Assembly: GCA_014155875.1 (NCBI GenBank)
Contig: JACEFZ010017692.1
Location: forward strand, 610,001-674,000
Source of the DNA: Cepaea nemoralis
Lineage: Eukaryota > Mollusca > Gastropoda > Stylommatophora > Helicidae
Reading direction: 5' to 3'
Length of the DNA stretch: 64,000 bases
Under the pieces are notes generated by a model, which was not told the DNA's origin, did no database searches, and saw only the letters and a program-made list of their open reading frames with translations. A program made the translations under genes and the position numbers. Within the stretch, counting starts at the first letter, position 1, and every line of letters starts with the position of its first letter. Below are positions 12,284 to 23,957 of the stretch, one piece after another.

Positions 12284-12499
12284 TAAGCTGCTTATAAGAA
12301 GAAAGCAATGTGTTGATAACATCGTTTACTTCTATTGGTGATCTATGCTTTCGAAATGGATATAAGACATTTATCCGTGTTCGGTAAGGCGGCAAGGAAA
12401 GAAGCTGGCCATTCTCACCTCATAACACTATGATCCTGTATATAATTTTGACTGTCGCTTCACACCGACACATCAGCATCTGGTTGTTCTTACAGTTTA

Positions 12500-12775
12500 A
12501 CAGTGTTATTAAAAGCTATCGATTGTTATCTTGTAATGCTGGTACTAAAAGCTATCGATTGTTAACTTTCAATAGTGTTACTAAAAGCTGTCAACTGTTA
12601 ACTTTATTGTTACTAAACTATCTATTGTCTTTTATTAACCTTTAATAGTGTTACTAAAAGCTATCTATTGTTAACTTTCAATAGTGTTACAAAAAGCTAC
12701 CTATTGCTAACTTTCAATAGTGTTACTAAAAGCTACCTATTGTTGTCTTTCTAGAGTGTTACTAAAACCTATAAA
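12500..12775. repeat. ~45-bp tandem repeats
   Basis: The unit AGTGTTACTAAAAGCTATC plus GATTGTTAACTTTCAAT recurs about six times with indels. Confidence 0.75.
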
Positions 12776-12817
12776 TCGAATACTTTGTATTTGTGCTATT
12801 TGCGTTATTATTAGATA

Positions 12818-14110
12818 GGGGCGTTCATGTGAAATCCGTTCGTGCCGCACCGCGCGTAATTGCGTACGTTGAACATGATCATGTCATAGTCATGTGATAA
12901 GTACTGTCCAATGAATAAAAGAGCACGTGCTAATCGTCCCATGATACATAGGTTCTGTTTCTGACCGTTGAGAAAATGGCCGGGTTAATCCAACATCTGT
13001 CCAAAGAAGCTCAAAGAGTTGTGATTCAGTTTCATTCATTTGAAGGATTTCGACCAGTGGGCATTCATCGAAGAATGCAGGCAGCGTACGGTAACAAATG
13101 TGCGTCGAAGACAACTGTGACAGACTGGGCACGAATTTTTCGGAAAGTACGTCAGTTCACGACAGATCTTCGACTGCCGGGTCAAGCGCATATTGTTGTA
13201 ACAGAAAAAAAAACCATCGCCAAAATTGATGCAGTAGTGCAGATGAACCGTTGTCAAAGCATACGTTCGCTAGCGAAATAATTTGATGTGTCAGTTGGGA
13301 CAATTCAAAAGGTCGTTCGTAAGAAACTGCAATATCGGAAGGTGTGTTCATAGTGGGTACCACGGATGTTGACCGACCACCCACAAGAGGAACGCATGGT
13401 ATGGTGTTTGAACCACTTGCTGCGTTATGATTTCTCTTCCGCATAGTGGTAGGCGATGAACTATGGTGTCCCCACTTTGAGCCGAGCAACAAAAGAGAGA
13501 GCATGCAATGGAAACATGCTGGATCACCAAAAGCCAACAAATTCAAGTTACAGGTTTCCGCTGGTAAGGTTATGCTGAGCGCATTTTTTTAACCATGAAA
13601 GGCTTTTGTTGGCCGACTTTAAAGAACCTGGTGTCAACATCAACTCTACCCACAACTTAGAAACACTATAGACAAGCTGCAAAACGCCATCAAGAATAAA
13701 CGAGCCAGGCATGCTTTCTCGCGGTGTGGTTTTGTTGAACGATAATGCTCGTCCGCATGTCGCAAAGATTGTGCAGGAGGCATTAACAAGGAAGAAATGC
13801 AACATCCAACCTATGGTCCTGATTGTCACCATGTGATTGTCATTTGTTCGGACCTCTAAAAAAAGCTCTCAAGGGGCAACGATTTCGCACAGATGCAGAC
13901 GTAATGAACGCGGTAAATAATTGGTTCAGTGAGCAACCACAATCTTTTTTTGCGGACGGCATTCGCCGCCTACCTAACCAATGGGATGCTTACCTGAATG
14001 CCTACGGCGACTTCTTCTGACCAACCCATTGTGCCTAATTCATTCAAAATGAATGCTTTATTTAATTCTACTAAACCTGTTAATGTTTCTTTCATGCTTT
14101 TGTTAATTTT
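12818..14110 (+). mobile_element. mariner element, copy 1 (decayed)
   Basis: It starts after a TA with GGGGCGTTCATGTGAAATCCG. This resembles the inverted terminal sequence of mariner copy 3 (GGGTCGTTAATTTCAAACCCG at about 40430). It contains a transposase pseudogene (12976-14020). The 3' end runs to about 14110, where similarity to copy 3 stops before a recognisable 3' TIR. Confidence 0.75.
12976..14020 (+). pseudogene. mariner transposase, multiply broken
   Basis: An ATG frame at 12976 encodes the N-terminal helix-turn-helix region (FEGFRPVGIHRRMQAAYG, then TTVTDWARIF). An in-frame stop follows at 13279. Fragments downstream carry LFRIVVGDELWC (first catalytic Asp region; copies 2 and 3 have GDESWC), DNARPHVAKIV (second Asp), and the C-terminal RFRTDADVMNAVNNWF through the end at 14020. 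At least three stops or frameshifts separate these pieces, so no functional DDE transposase is made. Members of the family catalyse cut-and-paste at TA dinucleotides. Confidence 0.85.
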
Positions 14111-14855
14111 CTTGCCATCACGGCGATGATAATGATGATGATGATAATAATGATAACAACTATAAAGAATAACATGAATTCACGTGTTAAATAATTTTCT
14201 TCCATCTGTTTAATCTGGTTCATTATATCATCACAGAGAGAAAAAAAAATAATCACATGTATTTTTTTTCTCCAGAACAGACACTAACGTAATATTTCAG
14301 TTTCAAGGATTTCTGAGATCTGGAATGATTGTTTTTCACCCGAGATCTGGCGTAGAAAGGAATCTCATTTGTAAGTGTAATATGTTCTGTTCTGAATACA
14401 TCACTTTTATCGACCACTGAAGTATCATTACTTCTTTGCCAGCTTTAAGAGACTGGCGTGCCGAAGGGCAACAGGACATATAATGCGACCCGGGCTGATG
14501 GAAGTCTCGGCCGAGCGTGATTATACCGGTGTTTTAAATGGGCGCTTTTTATGGTAATGTCCATGCTTTGAAATACTAACCCGGCATGCAACAAGCGGCG
14601 GTGTAGCGGAGCTTCAGCTAGAGTGCTGCAGATTCAAAGATCGCATGTGTGTATGTACATTCATTATGAGGGTAAATATGGGGAATTTGACCTGAGGAGA
14701 GAGGCTTTCATAATGGATTCTTTGAATTGATATCAGTGGTATAAATGAAAAGACTTTATGCACAAGATCAGCATTTGCCATGCGACTCAGATTACGGTGA
14801 TAGGTCAATCCGTTTGTTATATATGATTACAATTATTTTTTTTTTAAATATTACA
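14111..14855. other. No recognisable gene
   Basis: AT-rich, with a small GAT/AAT-rich patch near 14125-14160. No supported feature. Confidence 0.5.
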
Positions 14856-15088
14856 TATCCATTACGGGACGTTGCAGTCAACGCCAGCATTTCCCTGCTG
14901 CTTTTGATGTACTAGGCAAGTTTTTACGTTCAGTAGTTGCCATTGTTTTCTGAACGACCGGCTCACATACCCCGGAAGTTACCAGCGCGGCGCAAACCGC
15001 TGCCGATTCTTGCAGCTGCTGTTTTCCCCACTTGGATATACGGGATTACGAACAATGTCGCTGACACCTTGGCCAGGGAGACCGGCCA
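14856..15088 (-). mobile_element. SINE family A, minus strand
   Basis: It starts in the ATATCCATTACGGGACGTTGCAGTCAACGCCAGCA region and carries the central domain (TAGGCAAGTTTTTACGTTCAGTAGTTGCCATTG). It ends at the head TGGCCAGGGAGACCGGCC. Both ends are recognisable although diverged. Confidence 0.7.
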
Positions 15089-15189
15089 ATTATTATCTGC
15101 GTCTTATTGAAAGTAAAAGGGTTTTCCGAAAAGCAACCTCCTATTCATTGCTAAACATAATAGCAAGCAGAGAGTTAGTTTCTTGTACG

Positions 15190-15295
15190 TCCTTTATAGA
15201 CCTACGAAATCAACCCCAGCATTTTGTGTGCGCTTGTGATTTTCTAGACAAATCTGGTTCAATAGTTTGCCATTGCTCTCTGAATGAACTCTGAC
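15190..15295 (-). mobile_element. SINE family A, 3' half only
   Basis: ATCAACCCCAGCATTTTGTG and AATAGTTTGCCATTGCTCTCTGAA match the central domain. The tRNA-like head is missing. Confidence 0.6.
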
Positions 15296-15410
15296 GAGCT
15301 AATACTGGGATCCAGATAAACACTAACTATGGCTAGGAAGCTCCACGAGAAGAAATGTCTTCACAGATGTTTGGAACTAACTCGATATCAACGTTCACGA
15401 ACAACAACAA

Positions 15411-15422
15411 ATAATAATGATA

Positions 15423-15473
<51 letters not shown>
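15411..15473. repeat. (AAT)n microsatellite
   Basis: AATAATGATAATGGT grades into about 16 AAT triplets. Confidence 0.95.
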
Positions 15474-15474
<1 letters not shown>

Positions 15475-16179
15475 ATCCCCCTCATTCAAAAACAATTGTG
15501 TTTTTCTTTTTACTTTTGCTGTTTTGTTTTTCTTGTTCCTTGACAAAGACTAGTCGAAACGTTGCCTACATCTCTGTGTCATTCTCCTTTTGTAATGGTC
15601 CCTAGTCATACGTTATGTTTATTTGGAATCCGTTTCTTTTAATTGTTCCCTTGTCATTGCATTCGGAAACTGAAATGTATATTCTCTTCCACAGCCACGC
15701 TAACTGTTTAAATGTAATAGTGAATGAACAGCAAAGCTGATCTCATTCTTTTAGTTTTGTGACCGGAAACTAGCCCTTTTTTAAATCCGCCATGCACAGA
15801 ACTTGTGACAACCTAATCTCATTGTGACAGTTCGAAGGTTATTATTATCCATTTGTCTTACCCCTGGTATAAGATATTTCTTTTTATAATCTACAATTTT
15901 TCCGTCAAGCTTATGGGTGGGAGGGTTTGGGTGAAATGTGAAGATAGTTAAGCTAAGCTTGCCTTCCCAAGCCAAGTGCCTTATCTTCAATGCATAAATA
16001 TCCGCGTTTGTTCAGTGTATCCTGGAAACTATCTTCCCATGGTTTTCTTGGTCCTCTTCTGGCTCTATGTTTATGTACGAGTATTTTTGGGTTATGCTCG
16101 TCGATAGTTCATTGGGGTCTGATTCTCATCTGATGTCTAAATCACTTTATTTATCGTCTCTGGGTGAAATCGCAGGAAA
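15474..16179. other. No recognisable gene
   Basis: Unassigned AT-rich sequence. Minus-strand frames here have no motif. Confidence 0.4.
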
Positions 16180-16625
16180 TGGCAGAATAGGCAGAGACAT
16201 CAAAATCAGATGTTAAAAAAGCAAGTGCCCTTATATATCAACTATCACCCATATTAAAACATAGAAATATACATATGTCCACAAAACGACAGATAATAAA
16301 TAACGTATTCACACAAATCTTATGCTATCAGTGTCAAACGTGGACATTATGCAATTCTTATGTACGATAAATCAACACCTGTGAGATGAGATGTTTGAAT
16401 AGAGCTGCCAAATTAACTATCCGAGACCGAATAAGAAATGATGTAATCAGACAGAGAGTGGAATCTATACCTTGTGACACACACAGACAGCTAGAATGTC
16501 AAATGGTTCGGCCATCTTATTAGAATGTAACACCATTAGTTACAAGCACTGGTGCTACATCAAAGAAGATCTCATACGAGAACATGAGGACGCCCGAGCA
16601 GAAATTGGATTGACAACGGCAACAA
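16180..16625 (+). pseudogene. RTE-like LINE remnant (RT C-terminus)
   Basis: Broken frames read as the post-RT region of an RTE/Jockey-like pol. They include STKRQIINNVFTQILCY, CEMRCLNRAAKL, RDRIRNDVIRQ and a diverged RPRGRP..KW motif. Stops occur throughout. Confidence 0.6.
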
Positions 16626-16675
16626 TTAAGGAAAATAAATATGACATCTAACCAGCCTAACCATATTGTGAAAGT

Positions 16676-16790
16676 TAGTGTCGTGTCCTTTATATGACGT
16701 CACAATCAAACCCACCAGTTTGCCACTGTTTGTGATAATCTAGGCAAGTTTACGCTCAGTAGTTTGTCATAGCAACTCTTACAGGAAACA
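16676..16790 (-). mobile_element. SINE family A fragment
   Basis: Contains CCTTTATATGACGTCACAATCAA and TAGGCAAGTTTACGCTCAGTAGTTTGTCAT from the 3' and central domain. Confidence 0.55.
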
Positions 16791-17480
16791 AGTGAAAATG
16801 GTAAATTTATCAGAGAAATTATTTGTAGACAGAAAATACACTTTGGGAACGTTATGGGAAGAAGTAAGCTAAAACAGTGGTTGTCAACCTTTTTCGGCCC
16901 ATGCACCCTTTCACCATATGTCGGGATGTCATTCCCCCTTTCCAGGGAACGAAAGAAGAAGAATTCCCCAACCCTTCTCCAAAATTCTCAACGTCAACAG
17001 GTGCACTTTTTATATTCACAATAGTTTATTAACACACCAAATTAATCGTATTACAATAAACAACCAGTTAAAACGTCAAAGAATTGTCACTTAATAGACG
17101 ACACCAGAATGCCATAAAATTGTGCTTCATCAAACAAAACACTCAATAGAAAACTAGGATATTGTGCCTGAAGCCATTTTTAGTCGGCCAGTCTGTGGTC
17201 TTAATTTCCCCTGGAAACCCTAAAATTCCCCCTTTGGTTGGAAAGGCGAGGGGGCCGGGGGGGGGGGGGGTGATTCCCCAGTGGTTGAGAACCACTGAGT
17301 TAACAAGATTAGCAATAATGATGGAAAAAGAGCAACAGGAAGGCAGAGAGATAATTACTTGCATGGCTTGGCCATATGGTATAATCCGGACAAGCAAACC
17401 GACCTGATCCAAGAGTGGTGATAGTGTGAGGTAGCGAACAATGATTGCCCACACCTACCGGTATGGTACTGATAACCATG
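16791..17480 (+). pseudogene. LINE C-terminal remnant split by the hAT MITE
   Basis: Broken frames on either side of 16875-17297 fit the family of C-termini seen at 39840 and 50720: FGNVMGR before the insertion, then GRQRDN and LAIWY after it. The reading frame is destroyed. Confidence 0.45.
16875..17297. mobile_element. Non-autonomous hAT element (MITE), 423 bp
   Basis: The left end is CAGTGGTTGTCAACC and the right end is GGTTGAGAACCACTG. These are near-perfect inverted repeats of the classic hAT terminus CAGTGGTTCTCAACC. The flanking 8-mers AGCTAAAA (16867-16874) and AGTTAACA (17298-17305) match at 6 of 8 positions, consistent with an aged hAT target duplication. It has no transposase and contains a G-run near 17256-17270. 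Confidence 0.8.
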
Positions 17481-17924
17481 ACTCTGCCATTGTGTTCTGA
17501 ACAGAAGATGCTCATTCCTTTCTGAAAATAGACGCAGTTTACTTCGAAGTCAGTATGTCAACACTTAGAAACCGAGTTCACTACCCTAATGTCACAGATT
17601 CTGACCTAATTATTTTAGCCAAGTTCGTGTTTGAAACAGAAATCTATGATACAGAAGACAAGTGGAGGAGGAAATTTGTATTCACGGAGTAATTGTTTTC
17701 TGTGCTATGCAGGAATGTGATGTTCAAACTCTTTATATACTTTGCACATTTCTTCCTAAGCTTTCTTGCTGGAGTAATTTTAGATTCTCTGTTTATATGA
17801 TCGACGTCAATGCATTCATTGCTGTCACGATTGTTGTCACTTGTGCAGGAAAAAACATGGACGCCCACCTACTGTCAGATTTCTAGAGTCAATTTCGGGA
17901 GAGTTCCACGTTATGGTTGCTGTT

Positions 17925-18095
17925 CACACTCTTTAGGCATGTCATGAGAATAGGATAACTGGAGGTGGTCGTCACAACGGGAGGACTGGAGAGGGGTAAG
18001 GCAGGGGAAGACCAGGGGAGAAGATGCTGGACAGTTCATATCATGGCATCGGAGAAAGTGGGTATGAGAAATGATTGGAAGCACAAAAGATAGAA
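17925..18095 (+). pseudogene. Short LINE C-terminal remnant
   Basis: HVMRIG..LEVVVTTGGLEG and a following RGR-like segment resemble the LINE tails at 39840 and 50720. There are stops. Confidence 0.4.
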
Positions 18096-18617
18096 AACTG
18101 TGAACTGACACTATCTCTAACGTCACACGTCATAGACAATAAGAAGTTCATCAAAACAACTTTATCGCATAGTGAATTTGAATAACGAAGACACAAACCA
18201 TAGACTGTACGATTTATTGCCTGGCATATTTCGCTGCATCTCGTCAGGTACATACTGCAGAAGTCACACTACATAGAATAAAATAATTAGATACATCTTC
18301 CAAGATCATTATCATACATCTTCCAGGTCAAGCTTTCAATGTGTTAACATTAACTTTCGGTTGGAGGTTCGCTAACCAGTGTTCTGGCTACTCCCAGGAT
18401 AGGCTCTCACACCAGAAGTACTAAACTGACGTTTCTAACCAGAAAGGTAACGCAGCGATTATTTATAATAGTGTAATCATGTTATTTATGCTTCATAAAA
18501 TGTTCCTGTTCGAGAGATAAAATCCCGCACGACACCATGCTTGTTTCATTTCTACACCTACCATGTTAGAACCTTTTTCCTAAGAATGCAAATCTTCTTT
18601 ATATATAAAAAAGGATG

Positions 18618-18619
18618 TA

Positions 18620-18700
<81 letters not shown>
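18618..18700. repeat. (GT)n microsatellite
   Basis: TATG grades into about 40 GT units. Confidence 0.97.
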
Positions 18701-18702
<2 letters not shown>

Positions 18703-19041
18703 TTTATGCGTTCGCGAACGGTCCATCCGATTGAGATGAAATTTTCTACACGTCTTCCTCTCATTCCCGCGCTGCCAACTGTCGTAGTTTTTTTTTCTTC
18801 TTCCTCCTCCCCCTCCCTAAATACGTACGTAAATATATGATGATGATGATGAAAGAATCCCTGAACTACAACGCTAGGAAAAGCGAAGAAAATGACGTGA
18901 CTACACAGAATCGTCACACGGCAATGTCAATAACAACTCATCTTTTTATGTGTAAAGAAGTTATCTACAGTCATGTAGAAGGGAAGAACAATCAATGGAA
19001 GGACCGGAATCACAGAACCTAGACGAGTATGAATTGGGCGA

Positions 19042-20555
19042 ACTCCCTCCTCCTCCCTTCTCCTCCTCTCCTCCTCCTCCTCCTCCTCTCCTCCTCCTCC
19101 TCCCTTTAGCTCCTCCTCCTCTCTCCTCCTCCTCCCTCCTCCTAATCCCTCTACCTCCTCCTCCTCCTCCTCTCTCCTTCTCCTCCCACCTCCTCCTCCC
19201 TCTACCTCCTCCTCCTCCCTCCTCCTCCTCCTCATCCTCTCTCCTCCGTCTCCCTCCTCCTCTCCTCCTCCTTCTCCCTCTTCCTCCCTCCTCCTTCTCC
19301 CTCCGCCTCCTCCCTCCTCCCCTCTCTCCTCTCCTCCTCGCTCGTCTCTCCTCCTTCCACTCCTTTCCCTCCTTCTCCTCCCGCCTCCTCCCTAGTTCCT
19401 CCTATTCCTTCTCCTCTTCCTCTTCCATCCTCCGTCCCTGCCTCCTCCCTCTCTCCTCCTCCTCCTCCAGCTTTTCCTCCATCCTCCTCCTCTACCTCCT
19501 CCCTCCTACTCCTCTTCTCCTCCTCCCTCCTCCTTCCTTCCCATCCTCCACCTCCTCATTCTCCCTCTCCCTCCTCCTTCTCCCTCCTTCCTCCTCCCTC
19601 CTCCTCCTTCCTCCTTCTCCTCCGCCTCCTCCCTCCTCCTCTCTCCTACCTCCTCCGCTCTCCGATCCTCCCTTCCGTATCTCCTCCGCCCCCACCCTCC
19701 TCCCATACCCTCCTCCTCCCCTCCTCCTCCCCTACTCCTCCTCCCTCCTTCTCCTTCCTTCCTCCTTCTACCTAATCCTCCTCACCGCTCTCCTCCTCCT
19801 CCTTCTCTCCCCTCCTCCCTCTTTCTCCTCCTCCTCCCTTCTCCTACCGCCTCCCTCCTCCTACCTCCTCCCTCCTCCTCGCTCTTCCTCCTACTCCCTT
19901 CTCCTCCTCCTTCCGCCTTCTCCCTCCTCCTCCTCTCTCCTCCTCCTCCCTCCTCCTCATTCCTCCTCCCTCCTCCTCCCTCTTCCTCTCTTACCTCCTC
20001 CTCCCTCCTCCTCCTCACACCTCCTCCTCCTCCCCCTCCTCCTCCCTTTCCCTCCCCCTCCTCATTCTCCCTCCTCCTCCCTCTCCCTCCTCCTCCCTCT
20101 CCCTCCTCCTCCCTCTCCCTCCTCCTTCTCCCTCTTCCTCCTCCCTCCTCCTCATTCCTCCTTCTCCCTCCGCCTCCCTCCTCTCTCCTCATCTCTCCTC
20201 CTCCCTCCTCCTTCCTCCTTCTCCCTCCGCCCCCTCCCTCCTCCTCTCTCCTCCTCCTCCTCCCTCCTTCTCCCTCCTCCTCCCTCTTTCTCCTCCTTCT
20301 CCCTCCTCCTACCTCCTCCATCCTCCTACCTCCTCCCTCCTCCTCGCTCTTCCTTCTACTCCCTCCTCCTCATTCCTCCTTCTCCCTCCTCCTCCTCTCT
20401 CCTCCTCCTCCCTCCTCTTCCTCCTCTTACCCCCTCCTCCTTCCTCCCCCCATCTCCCCTCATTCCTCCCTCCTCCTCCTAATCCCTCCTCCTCCCTCCT
20501 ACTCCTCCCTCCTCCTGTCTCCTCCTCCTCCCTCCTCCTCCTCCCTCCGCCTAAT
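19042..20555. repeat. ~1.5-kb polypyrimidine (TCC)n-type tract
   Basis: The plus strand is nearly all C and T, in degenerate CTCCTCCTCCC units with rare A or G. The 495-residue Ser/Pro/Leu frame through it (18995-20482) has no domain and is a composition artefact. Confidence 0.97.
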
Positions 20556-20699
20556 ATGAATTAAATGATATGCTCCCCACCAGGGACTGGGCGAAGCCGG
20601 GCCGGGTCGTCGTTTTTGGGAACGGTAACGGGAGCAGGGGCCGAATATGAATTAAATAAGACGCTCCATTTACCCAAGTTAATTGTTGGGGGAAGATGT

Positions 20700-20920
20700 A
20701 AAGATCTTTCAAGTGCTCTTTCTAATAATAGACAGACAGACAGTAGATAGTCGGGAACGGGAACGGGAGCTTATATGACTACTTATATGAATTAAATGAA
20801 ATGCTCCCCACCAGGGACTGGGCGAAGCCGGGCCGGGTCATTCAGACAGACAGATAGACAGACAGACAAGCAGACAGACAGACAGACAGACAGGCAGACA
20901 GACAGACAGATAGATAGATC
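20700..20920. repeat. (GACA)n tracts between Helitron-like 3' modules
   Basis: GACA runs at 20730-20748 and 20843-20920 separate repeated terminal modules. Confidence 0.9.
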
Positions 20921-20989
20921 CCCGCCAGGAACTAGGCGAAGCTGGGCCGGGTCAGCTAGTTCTCTATATGCAAAGGCAAGCTATTCCGT

Positions 20990-21250
20990 CTTGTTGTTGT
21001 TGTTTGTCCATCAAGAATGATGGTGACCATTCATTTCATCCAGTGGGGTTGAAAGTATGGAGCCGTGAGTTCAAAGATGGCTGATAAGGCCTATTTTGGC
21101 TCGAAATGTTCTTTGACAATGTGGACAAAGAATGCTTGACGTTTCTGGAGGAGGATTTTCTGCAGTGGTTTTTCTGCTCTGTCTTTTCTTCACAGCTCTT
21201 GCAGGCCTGGTTGCCTCACAAGTGACTGCACCCTTGCGTAATGATGCACG
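20990..21250 (-). mobile_element. RTE/CR1-like LINE 3' end, minus strand
   Basis: On the minus strand it closely matches 27360-27606. It includes GGGTGCAGTCACTTGTGA, CAACCAGG.CTGCAAGAGCTGTGAAG, a Cys-His finger coding stretch and the end CATTCTTGATGGACAAACAACAACAA. The CAA repeats are the tail. Confidence 0.75.
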
Positions 21251-23480
21251 TCACGAATTTCGGTCTCTGGCTGCAGTCTCCCAGGTGTTCCGTCTTAAAT
21301 GCATATAGATGCCCTTTTCTCAATGAACTTTTAATGCACATGCAAAATGAACATTCTATACATTGATTTTGCAACAAGAGAAAATGATTCTACGAGTCTA
21401 TCTCTTAAACTTCTTGTGCATAATTCTTAAAATATCACGTGAATCATTTTAACACTTCTTACGTGAGAATGCTATGTAAAATTGACATGTTCTTTTCAAG
21501 AGAATGACTACTCATTGAGGGGGAAACATAGATGCACTAAGTACTCAAGTGTTGTCAGAGATTGCACTCAATGATAGCATCACCCCAGTAGGGCTGATAA
21601 TTAAGTCATTATTACGTTCAGCAGCTGCCTAAAATGCTTTCTGATAAATGGTCATACAGCAGATTGTAACTGACGGGTGTGCATGATACTAGCTTACAAC
21701 AATAGATAGTTTAAATATCATCGTCTTTAACCCCTTTTCTCAAGAGAGGAAAGTTGGGAGAGGCACATGTCAATGTATTCGAATCAAGGCATATATTAGT
21801 TATATATCTATGTAATGGCTTTTGCATTATTCATGGGAGAAATTATGTATTTTATTTGTGAGTGTTTTGTATTAAATGTTAGTTCATATTGGTTACTTTA
21901 CCTGAATTCAACCCCCCCCCCCCCCCTCCTCGCCACCCACACATTCACGAAAGGCACTCGAACTACTACTACTACTAATAATAATGGTGATAGTGCTGGA
22001 AGATGAGCGGGGCACTTCAGAGTCAGATCTAACTCCTGAGAAATGAAGGGCGGATCTTATATGACAGAAGTGGGATGCTGAAATGTCTCATCATGTTTTG
22101 TCTTAATCTACACACATTTCAACTTGCTTTGCTACAAATGTCACAACCTACATCCATCTTAACAAGCAGTGGTTCAATAGGCTGTGCTTTAACAGATATC
22201 TGTCATAGCATGCTTTGTTACAATTATCTTGATCTGACCATAACTTCTTCTCAACTAGACTTGAGCACATCTTGATAACTTCTCCTCATCTTAATATCAT
22301 TGTATCATTCTGAGTTTATCTTATAGGAAAACAAAACCATCAATGGAGAACAAATGATGACTTTTCAATAGGTACTGGTCTCACTCCACCATATGTTTTA
22401 GTACCTTACATTTGGGAGAGTAGAGTAGTGATCTCACCTGTGAGTGGAACCACATCTTAGCCTCCTCCTAATATCACCCCTCCCCCTTTTGTTTTGATTC
22501 AGTGTATGTTTGTGAATAATGAATATATGTATGAGATGCTTACACAGGTCGGTTTTGTTTGCATTATTCCAGAAGAGTATGTTGTTGGCCTGTCAATAGG
22601 AGATGATGCTCCCATATTCTGGTGAAGGTGAATCCTGACAGACCAGAGATGCCAGCCCTCAGCCTCATTAAGACGGTATACTCTTACTTGTGATTAGGGA
22701 CCGATGGTATCAGGGAGAACTATACAATTTTGCTATACTCACTGGGGATATTATGACTATTCTCAAAACTCCGTCAGGTATTTCTACTTACCAACCCTTA
22801 TCTTAACATCCTAAAAACGCTGTGAATCCTCTACCACGGGTAAAATCCATGAGATGGATTCCCAGCAGACTATTGCTTAGCATGACCAGCACTGACAAGG
22901 ATCACTCTTTTAACCTCAGCCACACATAGAACTTATATGCTAACTATTTATGTTGTTGCTATGGTTGTGATATTTGATCATGTCATGTGATTGTAATTGA
23001 TTTAATGCAATATCACCTGCCATGCATTTTATGAACGTTATTTGATTGATTTTAATAAATTCAAAGACTGGATGATTCATTGTTCACACAATGTTCTATG
23101 ACAAATATGTTTGTTATGTATACACAGTACAGAATGTTATGTGACAACTCTGTTTGTTATGTACACAAAGTGCACACTGTTATGTGACAACCTTGTTTGT
23201 TATGTGCATACAGTGGTTGTTCAATAATGTCCATGTATGTCCTGTCAGTCCCTAGATGTCTGGTGCATACATGATACATTGATAGGCTGGGGGACTATGT
23301 GAGGGAGGACACCTACATACTGGCTCAACTTTATCTATATTACAAAAGGTACCTTATTCCCTAGGGTCTGTACTAAAATTCCGTGATCCCCACCTTAAAG
23401 GCTTCCCAACGAAGGCATATGGGGTTGATAGCCCATCCCAACTGGGATCTCATTAGGTATCTCCACGACTAAATTTTCCA
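21251..23480. other. No recognisable gene
   Basis: About 2.2 kb of AT-rich sequence with a C18 run at 21911-21927. A loose ~60-bp repeat at 23085-23215 is built on TGTTATGTG(A/T)ACAACNNTGTTTGTTATGTNNA. Nothing else is supported. Confidence 0.5.
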
Positions 23481-23489
23481 TACCTCACA

Positions 23490-23952
23490 GATATGAAAAA
23501 CTTCTTCGACTCACTGAAAGCGGTCTATGGTCCTACATCACCAGGCATAGTTCCCCTCCTCAGTGCAGAAGGGGAGAGGGGGCATTGGTCCCTGGTAAGA
23601 AAGACATCCTTCAACGCTGGGCAGAGCATTTCAGCAATATCTTAAATGCAATTTCCTTCTTCGATGATGAAACCATCAACTGCCTTCCTCAAGTTCCCAC
23701 TAATGATACACATGATGACCTGCCAACCATTGTGGAAGTAAACAAAGCCATCCAGCAACTTTCCAGCGATAAGGCGCCTGTCCTGACTTTATCCCAGCAG
23801 AGGCAGGTGGGCCGGTCCTGATAGAGCAGCTTCGCCAAGTCTTTACAAACATATGGGTGAATGAGACCATGCCACAAGATTTCAAGGACGCGTCAATAGT
23901 CCACCTTTACAAACGTAAAGGAAACCATCAATCCTGTGACAACCACCGAGGC
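23490..23952 (+). pseudogene. RTE/CR1-like LINE RT, 5' part, upstream of the LTR-like insertion
   Basis: The frame at 23585 includes DILQRWAEHFSNILN and NKAIQQLSSDKAP, which precede the RT core in this LINE group. A frameshift follows. The next frame has RQVFTNIW...DFKDASIVHLYKRKG and CDNHRGI, the block that leads into RT motif 1. The sequence stops at ATCCC (23953-23957) and resumes at 26027. Confidence 0.75.
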
Positions 23953-23957
23953 ATCCC

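Larger units (their letters stand above)
18593..20959 (+). mobile_element. Helitron-like non-autonomous element
   Basis: The 5' end reads A|TCTTCTTTATATATAAAAAAGG, then a TG microsatellite, then CTTTATGCGTTCGCGAACGG and ATCCGATTGAGATGAAATTTTC. In my recollection this arrangement is frequent at animal Helitron 5' ends. The 3' end reads GGGCCGGGTCAGCTAG|T, so the element starts TC, ends CTAG and sits between A and T, as Helitrons do. Three copies of the 3'-terminal module (CAGGGACTGGGCGAAGCCGG type) lie at 20576, 20813 and 20922. There is no Rep/helicase coding. The interior is filled by a 1.5-kb polypyrimidine tract. Confidence 0.55.

Noticed and set aside
18995..20482. 495-residue Ser/Pro/Leu ORF
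   Set aside because: Purely the translation of the polypyrimidine tract. There is no non-repetitive segment.
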